64,000 nucleotides of DNA from Mesorhizobium sp. INR15 (GCF_015500075.1 NZ_CP045496.1:6603023-6667022), one strand, 5' to 3'. Shown: positions 25,921 through 35,369, counted from the stretch's first letter. The notes: generated from the sequence alone by a model not told the origin. Program-made: numbers and translations.

Positions 25921-26002
25921 GCTTTTCCTCCACCATGCGGATTTGGCCCCGAACCAAGCCGTGGGAGGCAGGCGGGCCAATGTTGAAGCTGGAATAGCAA
26001 AT

Positions 26003-26026
26003 ATTGACGTTTGCGTAAACGTCAAT
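26003..26026. promoter_or_regulatory. MerR-family operator ahead of the fad operon
   Basis: A 24-bp near-perfect palindrome (ATTGACGTTT-GCGT-AAACGTCAAT; only two symmetric mismatches at the centre) lies 83 bp upstream of the first fad gene. It can be read as two overlapping 16-mers of the TT(G/T)ACG-N4-CGT(A/C)AA type known for LiuR-like MerR regulators. A related 16-mer lies upstream of the adjacent merR gene. A TTGACG -35-like hexamer is part of the palindrome. Confidence 0.75.
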
Positions 26027-26097
26027 TCTTTTGGCGCGGCGAATTTTTACCAGAAAGGCCGTGGCGGGCATCGTTGCACGACATCCGCAAACGACAA

Positions 26098-26127
26098 AGA
26101 GCCGCGTGGCAAAGGCCACGCGGCTCT
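26098..26127 (-). terminator. Hairpin terminator after the merR gene
   Basis: A 13-bp perfect stem (AGAGCCGCGTGGC/GCCACGCGGCTCT, 4-nt loop) begins 28 bp downstream of the merR stop. On the minus strand it is followed by TTGTCGTTTG, a weak T-rich tail. It should separate the merR transcript from the fad promoter that follows. Confidence 0.75.
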
Positions 26128-26154
26128 CAAATCAACCCAGGAGTGGAAGTTGTC

Positions 26155-26616
26155 TTAGCCGGCGACGCTGGCTTGCGGCGCGGCGCGTTCGGTCAGCATC
26201 TGACGCACCGCCGACATCGAGCCGCTCAACTCGTTGATGGCGTCGTCGATCAGCGCCCGCTGCTTCTGGAGGCGGGCCAGCTGCTTCTCCGACTTGTCCA
26301 GAGCGAGCTTGAGCTGCTTGGTGTTGGAGCCGGTCGGATCATAGAGATCCATCATCTGCTTGACGTCGCGCAGCGAGAACCCGACCTTGCGGCCAAGCAG
26401 GATCAGCTTCAGCCGGGCCTTGTCGCGGCGCGTGTAAAGACGGGTGGAGCCGTCGCGCTGCGGGTTGAGCAGGCCCTTGTCCTCATAGAAACGCAGCGTG
26501 CGCAGCGTCACTCCATATTTCTTCGCCATCTCGCCGATGCGGACGAGGTCTTCGCCGGTTTCGACAGGTACATTGTTGGTGTTGGCCGCGGTCTCGCCGG
26601 CCGAAATAAGCTTCAT
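26155..26616 (-). CDS. MerR-family regulator of the fatty-acid/branched-chain degradation type
   Basis: A 153-residue MerR protein starting MKLISAGETA. The winged helix-turn-helix includes VRIGEMAKKYGVTLRTLRFYEDKGLL and RLYTRRD; a long C-terminal coiled coil ends around SGSMSAVRQML. There is no metal-binding cysteine, which fits regulators of acyl-CoA catabolism (LiuR/PsrA-like role) rather than metal sensors. The matching operators before itself and before the fad operon make autoregulation and control of the operon likely; the effector may be an acyl-CoA (inference). A 123-bp longer opening upstream is not supported. Confidence 0.88.
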   Translation of the reverse strand: MKLISAGETAANTNNVPVETGEDLVRIGEMAKKYGVTLRTLRFYEDKGLLNPQRDGSTRLYTRRDKARLKLILLGRKVGFSLRDVKQMMDLYDPTGSNTKQLKLALDKSEKQLARLQKQRALIDDAINELSGSMSAVRQMLTERAAPQASVAG

Positions 26617-26742
26617 GGTCACTGACTTTCCCCGTCTGGTGGCATCGCGGTCTCGGACCTTGCGTCGCCTGAGTGGAAGCGGGGGGCTTGCTTCCAGTCG
26701 TGGTTTCAACAAACAAATCGCAAACGGCATGCCCGGCACGCC

Positions 26743-26760
26743 TTTTACGTTTACGTCAAT
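26743..26760. promoter_or_regulatory. Second MerR-family operator, upstream of merR
   Basis: TTTACGTTTACGTCAA matches the fad-operon operator halves at 13 of 16 positions (compare TTTGCGTAAACGTCAA). It lies 127-144 bp upstream of the merR start. This fits autoregulation. Confidence 0.65.
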
Positions 26761-26823
26761 TCTATACCGATAGCCGCATCATGACGCAAGGGCGTTCTGC
26801 GGGCGGACCTTTTTGCCGCATCG

Positions 26824-26838
26824 TTAAGCGGTTTCTAA
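26824..26838. promoter_or_regulatory. CtrA-like site upstream of podJ
   Basis: TTAA-GCGGTTT-CTAA is one mismatch from the CtrA consensus TTAA-N7-TTAA. It lies 236 bp upstream of the podJ ATG. Another TTAA pair with a 6-bp spacer follows at 26855-26868. Confidence 0.45.
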
Positions 26839-27073
26839 AGATCGTCGCAACTTCTTAAGTTTGGTTAACGCGTTGTTTACCACGTTGGGCGAAATGTGCG
26901 CATGTCGGTTACCCGTGTTTATCCTGTATCGAATTTTTCACGGTTTTTCGGAGCGCGGGCGAGAGCCTGGGAAGCACGCCTTCCACCGCGGCAAAAGCCA
27001 CCGGTCGCCTTCGTTCCGGCAGGGACTTGGGGAACTGGCCGCAAGCCAGTCATTGTGAAAAACGGACGCACCG

Positions 27074-30000
27074 ATGAACAGCAAGCGGTCCTACCTCGAC
27101 ACACTCAATGCCGGCAGGCAGCGCAAGCCGCAAACCACGCTTGAGCAGCTCAACCGCTCCCTGGAGACGCTGGAGCAGCGGCTGGGACGGACACGCGAGG
27201 ATATGGCGGCGCGCCCTGAGCCGCGCCAATATGGTGCTGAACCACGCTATCCCGGCGCGGAACCGCGTTATCCCGGCGCCCAGCCCCAGAACCAGCAGCG
27301 CTGGTATGAGGATCCGCAGTCCGCGCAGCGCCCGAAAAGCCCGACGCCGGCCCCGGCCGCGTTCGACCAGAATTACCAGGCCATCGCCCGCGACATCGAC
27401 CGCGTACGCGGCCAGGAAGACGGCGTCGCCATGGTCGGCAAGATCGCCGTTGAATTGCGCGGCATGCGCGAGGAACTGCGCCAGCAGATGACCGCCGGCC
27501 TGCAGCGCGAATTCGATGCACTGCGCGTCGATATCGACCGCGCCTTCCAGTCGAGCGCCAGATCGGGCGGCCAGGCTTCGGGTAAGGGCAGCGCTGAACT
27601 CGGCCTTGAATTCGAGCGGCTTTCCGGCGCCATCCAGACGCTGTCCGAAAAGAGCGACGACAGAAGCGTCAACATGCTGCGGCTTGAACTCGAGCAGGTC
27701 AAAGCCGCGCTCGACACATTGGCGCGCGAGGAGAGCGTGCAGAAGGTCGATCGCCGCTGGGATGATTTCGACCGCCGCTGGACGGCTTTCGAGGATCGCG
27801 TCGATGCCGACCACCGCAAGCGCTCGGACGACCCCGGCCTGGCAATGCTGACCGACCGGCTGGAGCAGATCAGCAATGCCGTCAACAACCTGCCGGAATC
27901 GTTGTCGCTGCGCTCGCTTGAGGAAAAGGTGCGTACGCTTGCCGGCGCTGTCGATCATTTCGCCAGCCAGCAGGACAATCGCGGCAGCGACACACTCGGT
28001 ATGATCGATGAGCGGCTGGACGAGATTTCGCGCGCCATCGTCGCCTCGACTGTCGCGGCGCAAGCCAATTCGTTTGACCACGAAGCCTTCGAGCGAATCG
28101 AGAAGCGTATCGATTCGCTTGCCCAGCAGATCGAGGAAGTGGCGCATGATCGCCCGAGCAACGAGGTCATCGACCGGTTGAACATCATGTCGAGCCGCGT
28201 CGACGAACTCGCCGGCCGCGCCAATCTGCCCGAGCAGGCGATGGAACGCCTGGCCAGGCAGATCGCGTTGATTGCCGACAAGATCGATCAGTCGCCTGCC
28301 ATGCCCGACCCCGAATACATCTTCCAGGGGCTGGAGCAGCGCTTCGACGTGCTGTCCGGCATGATGGAACGCCGCCAGGGCGATGCCATGGAACAGGGCA
28401 ACATGCTGTTTCGTGATCTGGAGCGCCGGCTGGACGAAGTGGCCGACAGGCTCGACCAGCGCAGCACGCCGCAGGTCGACAGCGCAGGCATCATGGAAGC
28501 CATCGACGCCCGCTTCACGGCACTCGCCAAGCGCATGGAAACGCGCGTTCCCGACCCCGCCGGTGAGGCGGCGATCCGTGGCCTCGAAAGCCGGCTCGAA
28601 GACATTTCAAACCGCCTGGATACGTCGGCGGCGCAGGTTGCCGGCATCGACCCGGCGCTGATCCGCAGCCTGGAGGCACAGGTCGCCGGCCTGTCCGACC
28701 ATCTGTCCAAGCCTGGCGCACCGTTGCCGGAATTCGAGGATATCAGCCCACGCCTCAACGAAATCGAAAAGTCGCTGGCCGGTACCCGCGATTCGATCGT
28801 CGGCGCGGCGCGCGAAGCGGCAGAGAACGCCGTGCGCTCGATGGCCGGCTCCACCGCCAACACGGCCGCCGTTTCGGGCCTTGCCCAGGACCTGAAGACG
28901 CTCGAGACGCTGACACGCCGCTCGGACGAGCGCAATTCGAGAACCTTCGAGGCCATCCACGACACATTGCTCAAGATCGTCGACCGCCTGGGTTCGCTGG
29001 AAACCAGCGAGCCCGTGGAGGCGGTGAGCGAATTGGTGGACACGCGAACAGACGAGCCGAGGAGCAAACAGCGTTTGCGGTCCGCAAAGATCGCGGTCCA
29101 GGACGCACCGTCCCTGGATATCGACGAGCCAACGCCGCTGACAGGCGACATGGCCGACCTTGACGGCCGCGCCGCCGCAATCATGCGCAACGAACCGGCC
29201 ATGCGCGGCGACCTGCGTACGCGTATTGACCCGGTGACGCGTACGCCTGCGGAAGCCGCTGCCGCCGCCGCCATGGCAGCCCTTGGTTCGGACACGATCG
29301 CCGAGAAAGGCGAACAGGCAGGCGGCCGGAAATCAATGTTCGGCGGCCTGGCACGCGCCTTCAGGGGCAGCAAGAAAGAAGCAATGCCGCCGCTAGCCGG
29401 CTCGACGCCGAGCGTCGACATGCCAAGCGTCGATCTCGATGAGCCGCTGGACCCGAAGATGGCCAACCGGCCGCTTGAGCCCGGCTCCGGCGCGCCCGAC
29501 CTCAACGCCATCATGAAGCGGGTGCGTGACGAGCGTGGCCAGCCTGCCCCAGCCAGCGACACCGATGCCGCGAAATCGGACTTCATCGCTGCTGCCAGGC
29601 GTGCGGCGCAGGCTGCCGCCGCCGAGGCCGACGCGCTCAAGCGCCAGTCGACGATGAGCGGCCCGGTCAAGGCGCTGCGGATCGGCGACCTGCTGAAGGC
29701 GCGGCGCAAGCCGATCCTGATGGCGTCGACGGCAATCATTCTGGCGCTGGTCGGCATGCAGCTGGGCAAGGCGTTTTTCGTCGATCCCGTCGAAGTGGCA
29801 AGCAATGACGCGGCACCTATCGTCGCCGCGCAGCCAGTCAAGACCACCTCTGTCGACGCCGCCCCCAGCCAGCCGAAGATGGACGCCCAGCCCGTGGCAA
29901 CGGAAGAAGCGCCCGCCCGCTCCGTCAGGCAGGCCGCGTCTTCCGAACCAGTCAAGGACGACATGGCGGCGCAACCGGCCATGCCAACCGACACCGAAGC

Positions 30001-31114
30001 TTCAATGGATGCCGGGCCCGCGCCGGCTCCGCTGGTATCGGCCGTGCCGGTCGACCCGCTTGCCGCAACGCCTGTAGCAACCATCTCGGAGCCTCCGGCA
30101 TCCACGTCCCAGGCTTCGATTGTACCGGCTCCTGCTGCTCCAATCGCGGCGGAGGCGGCGGATACCAATGCTGACTCGCAGCCAATTCCAGCCATGTCCA
30201 AGGACACCACCGGGGCTGTCCCGCCGGCTGCTGCCTCGACGGCGGGCGCCACGGCCAAGATCGATATCCCGGCCGATGCCGGCCCGGTCGCCTTGCGCGA
30301 CGCAGCCGCGGGCGGCGACGCCAAGGCGCTGTTCGAGGTCGGTTCCCGCTACGCAGAGTCGCGCGGGGTCAAGGAAGACTTGGCGGCGGCGGCCAAATGG
30401 TATGAGAAGGCAGCCGAGCTCGGCTTCGCGCCAGCCGAATACCGCATCGGCAATTTCTACGAGAAGGGCATTGGCGTCGCCCGCGACGTCAAGAAGGCGA
30501 AGACCTGGTACCAGCTCGCCGCCGAGCAGGGCAATGCCAGCGCCATGCACAATCTGGCCGTGCTGTTCGCGATGGCCGCCGACGGCGTGACCGACAATGA
30601 ATCGGCCGCGCACTGGTTCCAGGCCGCCGCGGATCTCGGCGTCAAGGACAGCCAGTTCAATCTCGGCATCCTGGCTGCCAAGGGTGTCGGCATGAAGCAG
30701 AATCTCGAGGAATCCTACAAATGGTTCGCGCTCGTCGCCAAGACCGGCGACAAGGATGCGGCGGCCAAGCGCGACGAGATCGCCAATGCGCTGCGCCCCG
30801 AACAGCTTGAGCGCGCCCGTGCCGCCACCGAGCTGTGGAAGGCCAAGCCACTCGATGCCGCCTCCAACTCCGCCGATATTCCCGAATCCTGGCAGGAAGG
30901 CCAACCGCAGACGACCGCCAGCGTCGACATGAAAAAGGCCGTCCAGAACATCCAGCGCATTCTCAACAAGAACGGTTACGACGCTGGTGGCGCCGACGGC
31001 ATGATGGGCCAGAAAACCAAGACGGCGATCATGGCATTTCAGACCGACAACAAGCTGCCGGCGACCGGTACGGTCGACGAAAAACTGATCAAGGCACTGC
31101 TGGCGCGCAAATAA
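27074..31114 (+). CDS. podJ: Polar localization protein PodJ
   Basis: A 1346-residue polarity factor. A short conserved N-terminus (SYLDTLNAGRQRK, LEQLNRSLETLEQRLGR) precedes a long coiled-coil-rich region (about 90-700). A basic, Ala-rich linker leads to one membrane helix (about 878-898, ASTAIILALVGMQLGKAFF). The periplasmic part has a Pro/Ala/Thr-rich stretch, Sel1-type repeats (about 1075-1230, AEYRIGNFYEKGIGVARD, MHNLAVLFA) and a C-terminal peptidoglycan-binding domain (about 1285-1346). This is the domain order of PodJ in Rhizobiales. It organises proteins at the new pole and affects division, motility and surface attachment. Confidence 0.9.
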   Translation: MNSKRSYLDTLNAGRQRKPQTTLEQLNRSLETLEQRLGRTREDMAARPEPRQYGAEPRYPGAEPRYPGAQPQNQQRWYEDPQSAQRPKSPTPAPAAFDQNYQAIARDIDRVRGQEDGVAMVGKIAVELRGMREELRQQMTAGLQREFDALRVDIDRAFQSSARSGGQASGKGSAELGLEFERLSGAIQTLSEKSDDRSVNMLRLELEQVKAALDTLAREESVQKVDRRWDDFDRRWTAFEDRVDADHRKRSDDPGLAMLTDRLEQISNAVNNLPESLSLRSLEEKVRTLAGAVDHFASQQDNRGSDTLGMIDERLDEISRAIVASTVAAQANSFDHEAFERIEKRIDSLAQQIEEVAHDRPSNEVIDRLNIMSSRVDELAGRANLPEQAMERLARQIALIADKIDQSPAMPDPEYIFQGLEQRFDVLSGMMERRQGDAMEQGNMLFRDLERRLDEVADRLDQRSTPQVDSAGIMEAIDARFTALAKRMETRVPDPAGEAAIRGLESRLEDISNRLDTSAAQVAGIDPALIRSLEAQVAGLSDHLSKPGAPLPEFEDISPRLNEIEKSLAGTRDSIVGAAREAAENAVRSMAGSTANTAAVSGLAQDLKTLETLTRRSDERNSRTFEAIHDTLLKIVDRLGSLETSEPVEAVSELVDTRTDEPRSKQRLRSAKIAVQDAPSLDIDEPTPLTGDMADLDGRAAAIMRNEPAMRGDLRTRIDPVTRTPAEAAAAAAMAALGSDTIAEKGEQAGGRKSMFGGLARAFRGSKKEAMPPLAGSTPSVDMPSVDLDEPLDPKMANRPLEPGSGAPDLNAIMKRVRDERGQPAPASDTDAAKSDFIAAARRAAQAAAAEADALKRQSTMSGPVKALRIGDLLKARRKPILMASTAIILALVGMQLGKAFFVDPVEVASNDAAPIVAAQPVKTTSVDAAPSQPKMDAQPVATEEAPARSVRQAASSEPVKDDMAAQPAMPTDTEASMDAGPAPAPLVSAVPVDPLAATPVATISEPPASTSQASIVPAPAAPIAAEAADTNADSQPIPAMSKDTTGAVPPAAASTAGATAKIDIPADAGPVALRDAAAGGDAKALFEVGSRYAESRGVKEDLAAAAKWYEKAAELGFAPAEYRIGNFYEKGIGVARDVKKAKTWYQLAAEQGNASAMHNLAVLFAMAADGVTDNESAAHWFQAAADLGVKDSQFNLGILAAKGVGMKQNLEESYKWFALVAKTGDKDAAAKRDEIANALRPEQLERARAATELWKAKPLDAASNSADIPESWQEGQPQTTASVDMKKAVQNIQRILNKNGYDAGGADGMMGQKTKTAIMAFQTDNKLPATGTVDEKLIKALLARK

Positions 31115-31305
31115 CGGCGGATGCGTCGTTTCCACGACGCCCTTGCCACACATTTGCCTGTTAACTGATTGAGATGTTTTTTGTTTCGGCGGCGCGGCGC
31201 GGTTTGACTTCGCCGTTCCGCCGGCGCAAGAACGTGATAGCTTTTCGGCGTGAAATGGCCGCAACGGTTGCATTCGTCGAGGGGCAAACTGGTCGAGACT
31301 GACGG

Positions 31306-32229
31306 GTGGGCATCTATCTCCCGATTGCGGAAATTTCCGTCAACGTCTTCGTGCTGCTGGCCATGGGCGCGGCGGTGGGCTTCCTGTCGGGCATGTTCGG
31401 CGTCGGCGGCGGCTTCCTCATCACACCGCTGCTGATCTTCTACAACATACCGCCGGCAATCGCCGTCGCCACCGGCGCCAACCAGGTCATCGCCTCGTCC
31501 TTCTCCGGTGCGCTGTCGCACATGAAGCGCGGTACACTCGACTTCAAGCTCGGCGGGGTGCTTCTGGCTGGCGGCATTGTCGGCTCCACGGGCGGCATAT
31601 TCGTGTTCGGCTTCCTGAGGCGGCTCGGCCAGCTCGATCTGTTCATCTCGCTGCTCTACGTCGTGCTGCTCGGCACCGTCGGCGGGCTGATGCTGGTTGA
31701 AAGCGTCAACGCCTTGCGCGCCACCCGCAGCGGCGCCGCACCGGTGCTGAAGAAATCCGGCCAGCACAACTGGATCCACCGCTTGCCGCTGAAGATGCGG
31801 TTCCGCGCCTCGAAACTGTTCGTCAGCGTCATCCCGGTGCTTGGCCTGGGCGCGGCGATCGGCTTCCTGTCGTCGATCATGGGCGTCGGCGGCGGCTTCA
31901 TCATGGTGCCGGCGCTGATCTACCTGCTGAAAGTGCCGACCAACGTCGTCATCGGCACATCGCTGTTCCAGATCATCTTCACCTCGGCCTATACGACGCT
32001 GGTCCACGCAACCACCAACCAGACGGTCGACGTCATGCTGGCCTTCCTGCTGATGGCCGGTGGCGTCGCCGGCGCGCAATATGGCGCCAAGGCCGGCCAG
32101 AAACTGCGCGGCGAGCAGCTTCGGGCGCTGCTGGCGCTGCTGGTGCTGGCTGTGGCGATCAGGCTTGCCATCGACCTGTTCGTCACGCCGCCCAATCTAT
32201 ATTCGCTGTCCGGCGCGGGCCTGAACTGA
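31306..32229 (+). CDS. TauE/SafE-family sulfite or sulfur-anion exporter
   Basis: A 307-residue membrane protein with about eight hydrophobic segments arranged as two halves, each beginning with a glycine-rich motif (GFLSGMFGVGGGFLITP and GFLSSIMGVGGGFIMVP). This is the TauE/SafE (COG0730) signature. Family members export sulfite or sulfoacetate and related anions. The GTG start is weakly supported. The stop overlaps the next start (TGATG). The nearby soeABC-like operon makes sulfite the plausible cargo, by inference. Confidence 0.85.
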   Translation: MGIYLPIAEISVNVFVLLAMGAAVGFLSGMFGVGGGFLITPLLIFYNIPPAIAVATGANQVIASSFSGALSHMKRGTLDFKLGGVLLAGGIVGSTGGIFVFGFLRRLGQLDLFISLLYVVLLGTVGGLMLVESVNALRATRSGAAPVLKKSGQHNWIHRLPLKMRFRASKLFVSVIPVLGLGAAIGFLSSIMGVGGGFIMVPALIYLLKVPTNVVIGTSLFQIIFTSAYTTLVHATTNQTVDVMLAFLLMAGGVAGAQYGAKAGQKLRGEQLRALLALLVLAVAIRLAIDLFVTPPNLYSLSGAGLN

Positions 32230-33020
32230 TGTCTGGCTTGAGCGCGCTCAAGGCCGCAATACTCCTTTCGCTGATTGTGGCCGCCGCACCGGCAAAGGCA
32301 CAGACGCCGCCAACGGAAGGCATCCAGATCGGCCTTTCCACCGACAATGTCTCGATCACAGCCGGTTTTTCCGGCGCCGATCTCACCATCTTCGGCTCAC
32401 TGGAAAACCCCGACCCGCTTGTCGCACGCCAGGGGCGCTACGATGTCATCGTCGTGCTCGAGGGTCCGCCGAAGCCGGTGGTGGTGCGCCGCAAGGACAG
32501 GGTACTTGGCGTCTGGGTCAATCTGGAATCGGAGACCTTCGAGAACGTGCCGGTCTCCTATTCGGTGGCGACAACGCGGCCGCTACAGGACATCACCGAA
32601 CCAAACAGCTACAAGCAACTGTCGCTTGGCGCCTCCAACCTCTATATGCAGCCCGCCGATGCCGGCGACAGCCCGGCGACGATCGAGGAATTCACGGCGG
32701 CATTGCGTGAGCGCAAGGCCGGGACCGGCCTCTACAGCGAGAACGTCGGCGGCGTGCAGTTCCTGTCGCAGAACCTGTTTCGCGCCACGGTCAGGCTGGC
32801 GCCGAATGTCCCGGTCGGCACCCACAAGGCACGCGCCTTCCTGTTCAAGAGCGGTCTGTTCATCAAAGAGAGCTCGGCCCAGCTGGAAATCCGCAAGTCC
32901 GGTTTCGAGCAATCGATCTTCCGTGTCGCCCACGACTATTCCTTCCTCTACGGCGTCTTTGCCATATCGCTGGCCATGGTGACCGGCTGGCTCGGAAGGC
33001 TGATCTTCCGCAGGGATTAG
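32229..33020 (+). CDS. TIGR02186-type membrane-anchored periplasmic protein
   Basis: A 263-residue protein with a signal peptide (ILLSLIVAAAPAKAQ), a beta-rich periplasmic region (ITAGFSGADLTIFGSLE, VIVVLEGPPKPVVVRRKDRVLGVWVN) and a C-terminal membrane helix (FLYGVFAISLAMVTGWLGRLIF). This matches the conserved family found directly after TauE/SafE-type exporters in Rhizobiales; its role is unknown. It starts inside the exporter's stop codon (TGATG), so the two are translationally coupled and probably work together. Confidence 0.85.
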   Translation: MSGLSALKAAILLSLIVAAAPAKAQTPPTEGIQIGLSTDNVSITAGFSGADLTIFGSLENPDPLVARQGRYDVIVVLEGPPKPVVVRRKDRVLGVWVNLESETFENVPVSYSVATTRPLQDITEPNSYKQLSLGASNLYMQPADAGDSPATIEEFTAALRERKAGTGLYSENVGGVQFLSQNLFRATVRLAPNVPVGTHKARAFLFKSGLFIKESSAQLEIRKSGFEQSIFRVAHDYSFLYGVFAISLAMVTGWLGRLIFRRD

Positions 33021-33021
33021 A

Positions 33022-33037
33022 ACTTTTCCCGAAAAGT
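33022..33037. repeat. ACTTTTCCCGAAAAGT palindrome of a dispersed rhizobial repeat
   Basis: A 16-bp near-perfect palindrome begins two bases after the stop of the TIGR02186 gene and is followed by GGTTTCCC and GGGAGCATGCG. The combination resembles a dispersed intergenic element common in Mesorhizobium-like genomes (recalled, not searched). It may also act as a transcript-end hairpin. Confidence 0.5.
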
Positions 33038-33185
33038 GGTTTCCCTTTGCGGGAGCATGCGGTAGACCGCGCTCCCCAGTCAGCAGAACAAACACTTCGT
33101 TCGGCAGAGCGATCCGGTCCGCCGGATAGCGATACGCCGCCGCGCGGCGCCAGCCCGGCCGCCAAGACATCTACAGGATTCAGTC

Positions 33186-34442
33186 ATGCGACCAGCCTTC
33201 GCCGGCATCGACTTCGGCACTTCGAACTCCACCGTTGGCGTGGTCAGGAATGGCAAGCCGCACCTTGTCGCGCTGGAAGAGAACCATGTCACGCTGCCAA
33301 GCGCGGTGTTCTTCAATTTCGAGGACAACCATACGTATTTCGGGCGCCGCGCCATCGCCAACTATACGGACAGCGTCGAAGGCCGGCTGATGCGCTCGCT
33401 GAAAAGCGTGCTCGGCAGTTCGCTCGCCCACGAGAAGACGCGCATCAAGGCGCGCTCGATCGGCTTCATGGAGATCGTCGGCCTGTTCCTTGGCCATCTC
33501 AAGAAAAAGCTGGAGGAAGATGCCGGCGACACCGTCGAGACCGTGGTGCTCGGCCGCCCGGTGCAGTTCGTCGATGACGATGCGGAGGCCGACGCGAATG
33601 CCCAGGGCGAGCTTGAGAAGGCGGCGCGTGCGCAAGGGTTCAAGCATATCGCCTTCCAGTTCGAGCCGATTGCCGCCGCGCTCGACTATGAGCAGAGGGT
33701 GACGCGCGAAGAACTGGCGCTGATCATCGATATGGGCGGCGGTACTTCTGACTTCTCGATCGTCCGCGTTTCGCCGCAGCGCGCCCAGTCGCTCGACCGC
33801 AAGGATGATATCCTGGCCAGCCGCGGCATCCATATCGGCGGCACCGACTTCGACCGGTTGCTGAGCATTGCCCATGTGATGCCGCTGCTCGGCTACCTGA
33901 CCCCGACCAAGGACGGCAAACGCAACCTGCCGGCCAGCTATTTCATCGATCTCGCGACATGGCAGCGCATCAATCTGGTTTACACCGCCAAGGCGATGAC
34001 GCACCTGCGCCAGATCCGCTACGAGGCTGTGCGCGCGGACCTCGTCGACCGGTTCATCCATATCGTCGAGCACCGCTACGGACATGCGCTGGCCGCGCTT
34101 GTCGAAAAGGCCAAGATCGAACTGACGGACGCCTTGTCGGCGCAAGTCGCGGTGGCGTTGCCGGAGGCCCGGTTCGCGGCCGAGATATCACGCGGCGGGC
34201 TCGATGCCACGATCGCCAGGGACATCGAGAAGGTCACGGCGACAGTCGGGCAGACCATCCGCGATGCTCAGTTGAAACCATCCGACATCACGGCGGTGTT
34301 CCTGACCGGCGGCTCCACCGCGATCCCCTTGGCACGGCAGCAGATCCTGTCGCTGGTGCCGCAGGCATCCGTCATCGAGGGCGACATGTTCGGCTCGGTC
34401 GGGCTTGGCCTGGCACTCGACGCGCAGCGGAAGTTCGGTTGA
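33186..34442 (+). CDS. YegD-like Hsp70-family protein
   Basis: A 418-residue protein that keeps the Hsp70/actin-type ATPase fold but is too short for a normal substrate-binding domain and lid. Phosphate-1 loop is GIDFGTSNSTVGV, phosphate-2 is LIIDMGGGTSDFSI and the adenosine motif is VFLTGGSTAIP. These are the hallmarks of the YegD branch, whose clients are not known. Unlike DnaK there is no EEVD-like or acidic tail. It stands alone between the sulfur-anion exporter pair and the LysR/soe region and has no clear functional tie to either. Confidence 0.87.
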   Translation: MRPAFAGIDFGTSNSTVGVVRNGKPHLVALEENHVTLPSAVFFNFEDNHTYFGRRAIANYTDSVEGRLMRSLKSVLGSSLAHEKTRIKARSIGFMEIVGLFLGHLKKKLEEDAGDTVETVVLGRPVQFVDDDAEADANAQGELEKAARAQGFKHIAFQFEPIAAALDYEQRVTREELALIIDMGGGTSDFSIVRVSPQRAQSLDRKDDILASRGIHIGGTDFDRLLSIAHVMPLLGYLTPTKDGKRNLPASYFIDLATWQRINLVYTAKAMTHLRQIRYEAVRADLVDRFIHIVEHRYGHALAALVEKAKIELTDALSAQVAVALPEARFAAEISRGGLDATIARDIEKVTATVGQTIRDAQLKPSDITAVFLTGGSTAIPLARQQILSLVPQASVIEGDMFGSVGLGLALDAQRKFG

Positions 34443-34460
34443 TATCGCTTCGTGGCTGGC

Positions 34461-35369
34461 TCAAACAAGAGCGGCCACCGTTTCATCCATGCTGGCGCCG
34501 AGATGGGCCTTGAGTGCCATCTGAGCCAGGCTCGCCTGGCGGTCACGATGGGTGATCATGGCGAAGTCGCGTTTGGGCAGGTCGATCGGCACCGACCGCA
34601 AGCTGCCCTCGGCGACGGCGCGCGCCACGACAAGTTCCGAGATGATGGTGGCGCCAGCGCCCGCCTCGACTGCCTGGCGAACCGCTTCATTGCTTGGCAG
34701 CACCAGGAAAATCTGTAGATCGGCGAGTGAAATCCCCTCGCCGCGCGCCAAGTCCTCCAGCACTTCGCGCGTGCCGGAACCGCCTTCGCGGATGATCCAG
34801 CGCAACCCCTTGATGTCGGGACGGCCGGGTGACGGTTCGGCGATCTCCGGATGCGAACTGGCCACGACCAGCATCAGGCGGTCCAAATCAACCTTGGCAC
34901 GGCGCAGAATATCGGATTCGGTGCGCCCCTCGACCAGGCCGAGATCCGCCGCGCCATCAAGAACATTGGCCTCGACCTGCCTGGTGTTGCCGATGGTGAC
35001 ACTCAGCCTGACGGCTGGATAGGCTTCGTGGAAGGAGGCCAGCCGGCGCGGCAGCCAATAGCTGGCGATGGTCTGGCTGGCGGCGATCGAGAGACTGCCG
35101 GTGACCGTCTGCGAGACATGCTCCAGCACATTGCGGGCGGCAGCTGCCCGCTCAAGCACGGCCTTGGCCTCGGGCAGGAACCGGTGCCCGGTCTGGGCAA
35201 GCTCGATGTTGCGGCCAACCCGGTTGAACAGATGCACGCCATGCTGCTGTTCGAGCGAACGAATGGCGGCCGATGCGGCCGACTGCGAAATGCCCAGCAG
35301 CTCCGCCGCCTTGGTCATGTGGCCGCGCTCGGCGACAGCGACGAAAATTCGCAATTGGTCGAGAGTCAT
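34461..35369 (-). CDS. LysR-family regulator divergent from the soe operon
   Basis: A 302-residue LysR protein. The N-terminal helix-turn-helix is MTLDQLRIFVAVAERGHMTKAAELLGISQSAASAAI, followed by the effector-binding domain (LSIAASQTIASYWLPRRLASF). ATG 35369 is chosen over 35387 because this is where family members usually start. Its divergent position 123 bp from the small-ORF/soeABC operon suggests it controls that operon, perhaps in response to a sulfur compound (inference). Confidence 0.9.
   Translation of the reverse strand: MTLDQLRIFVAVAERGHMTKAAELLGISQSAASAAIRSLEQQHGVHLFNRVGRNIELAQTGHRFLPEAKAVLERAAAARNVLEHVSQTVTGSLSIAASQTIASYWLPRRLASFHEAYPAVRLSVTIGNTRQVEANVLDGAADLGLVEGRTESDILRRAKVDLDRLMLVVASSHPEIAEPSPGRPDIKGLRWIIREGGSGTREVLEDLARGEGISLADLQIFLVLPSNEAVRQAVEAGAGATIISELVVARAVAEGSLRSVPIDLPKRDFAMITHRDRQASLAQMALKAHLGASMDETVAALV

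Larger units (their letters stand above)
26617..27073. promoter_or_regulatory. Intergenic region between merR and podJ
   Basis: This 457-bp divergent region has no supported gene. It contains the merR-side operator (26743-26760), AT-rich promoter-like sequence and a CtrA-like site (26824-26838) that together serve merR (minus) and podJ (plus). The 200 bp before podJ have no clear ribosome-coupled ORF. Confidence 0.6.

Noticed and set aside
22822..25986. 1054-codon plus-strand open frame across both acyl-CoA dehydrogenase genes
   Set aside because: It is antisense to two clear enzyme genes. High GC and codon bias make long antisense frames common, and the peptide has no recognisable domain.
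26855..26868. A second CtrA site before podJ (TTAA-GTTTGG-TTAA)
   Set aside because: The spacer is 6 bp, not 7. It is only mentioned beside the better site at 26824.
26861..27058. 65-codon plus-strand frame directly before podJ
   Set aside because: No ribosome-binding site and no recognisable peptide; the region reads as leader DNA.
28288..30324. 678-codon minus-strand open frame over podJ, Ser/Ala-rich
   Set aside because: Composition follows from the complement of the Ala/Asp-rich podJ codons; no signals support it.
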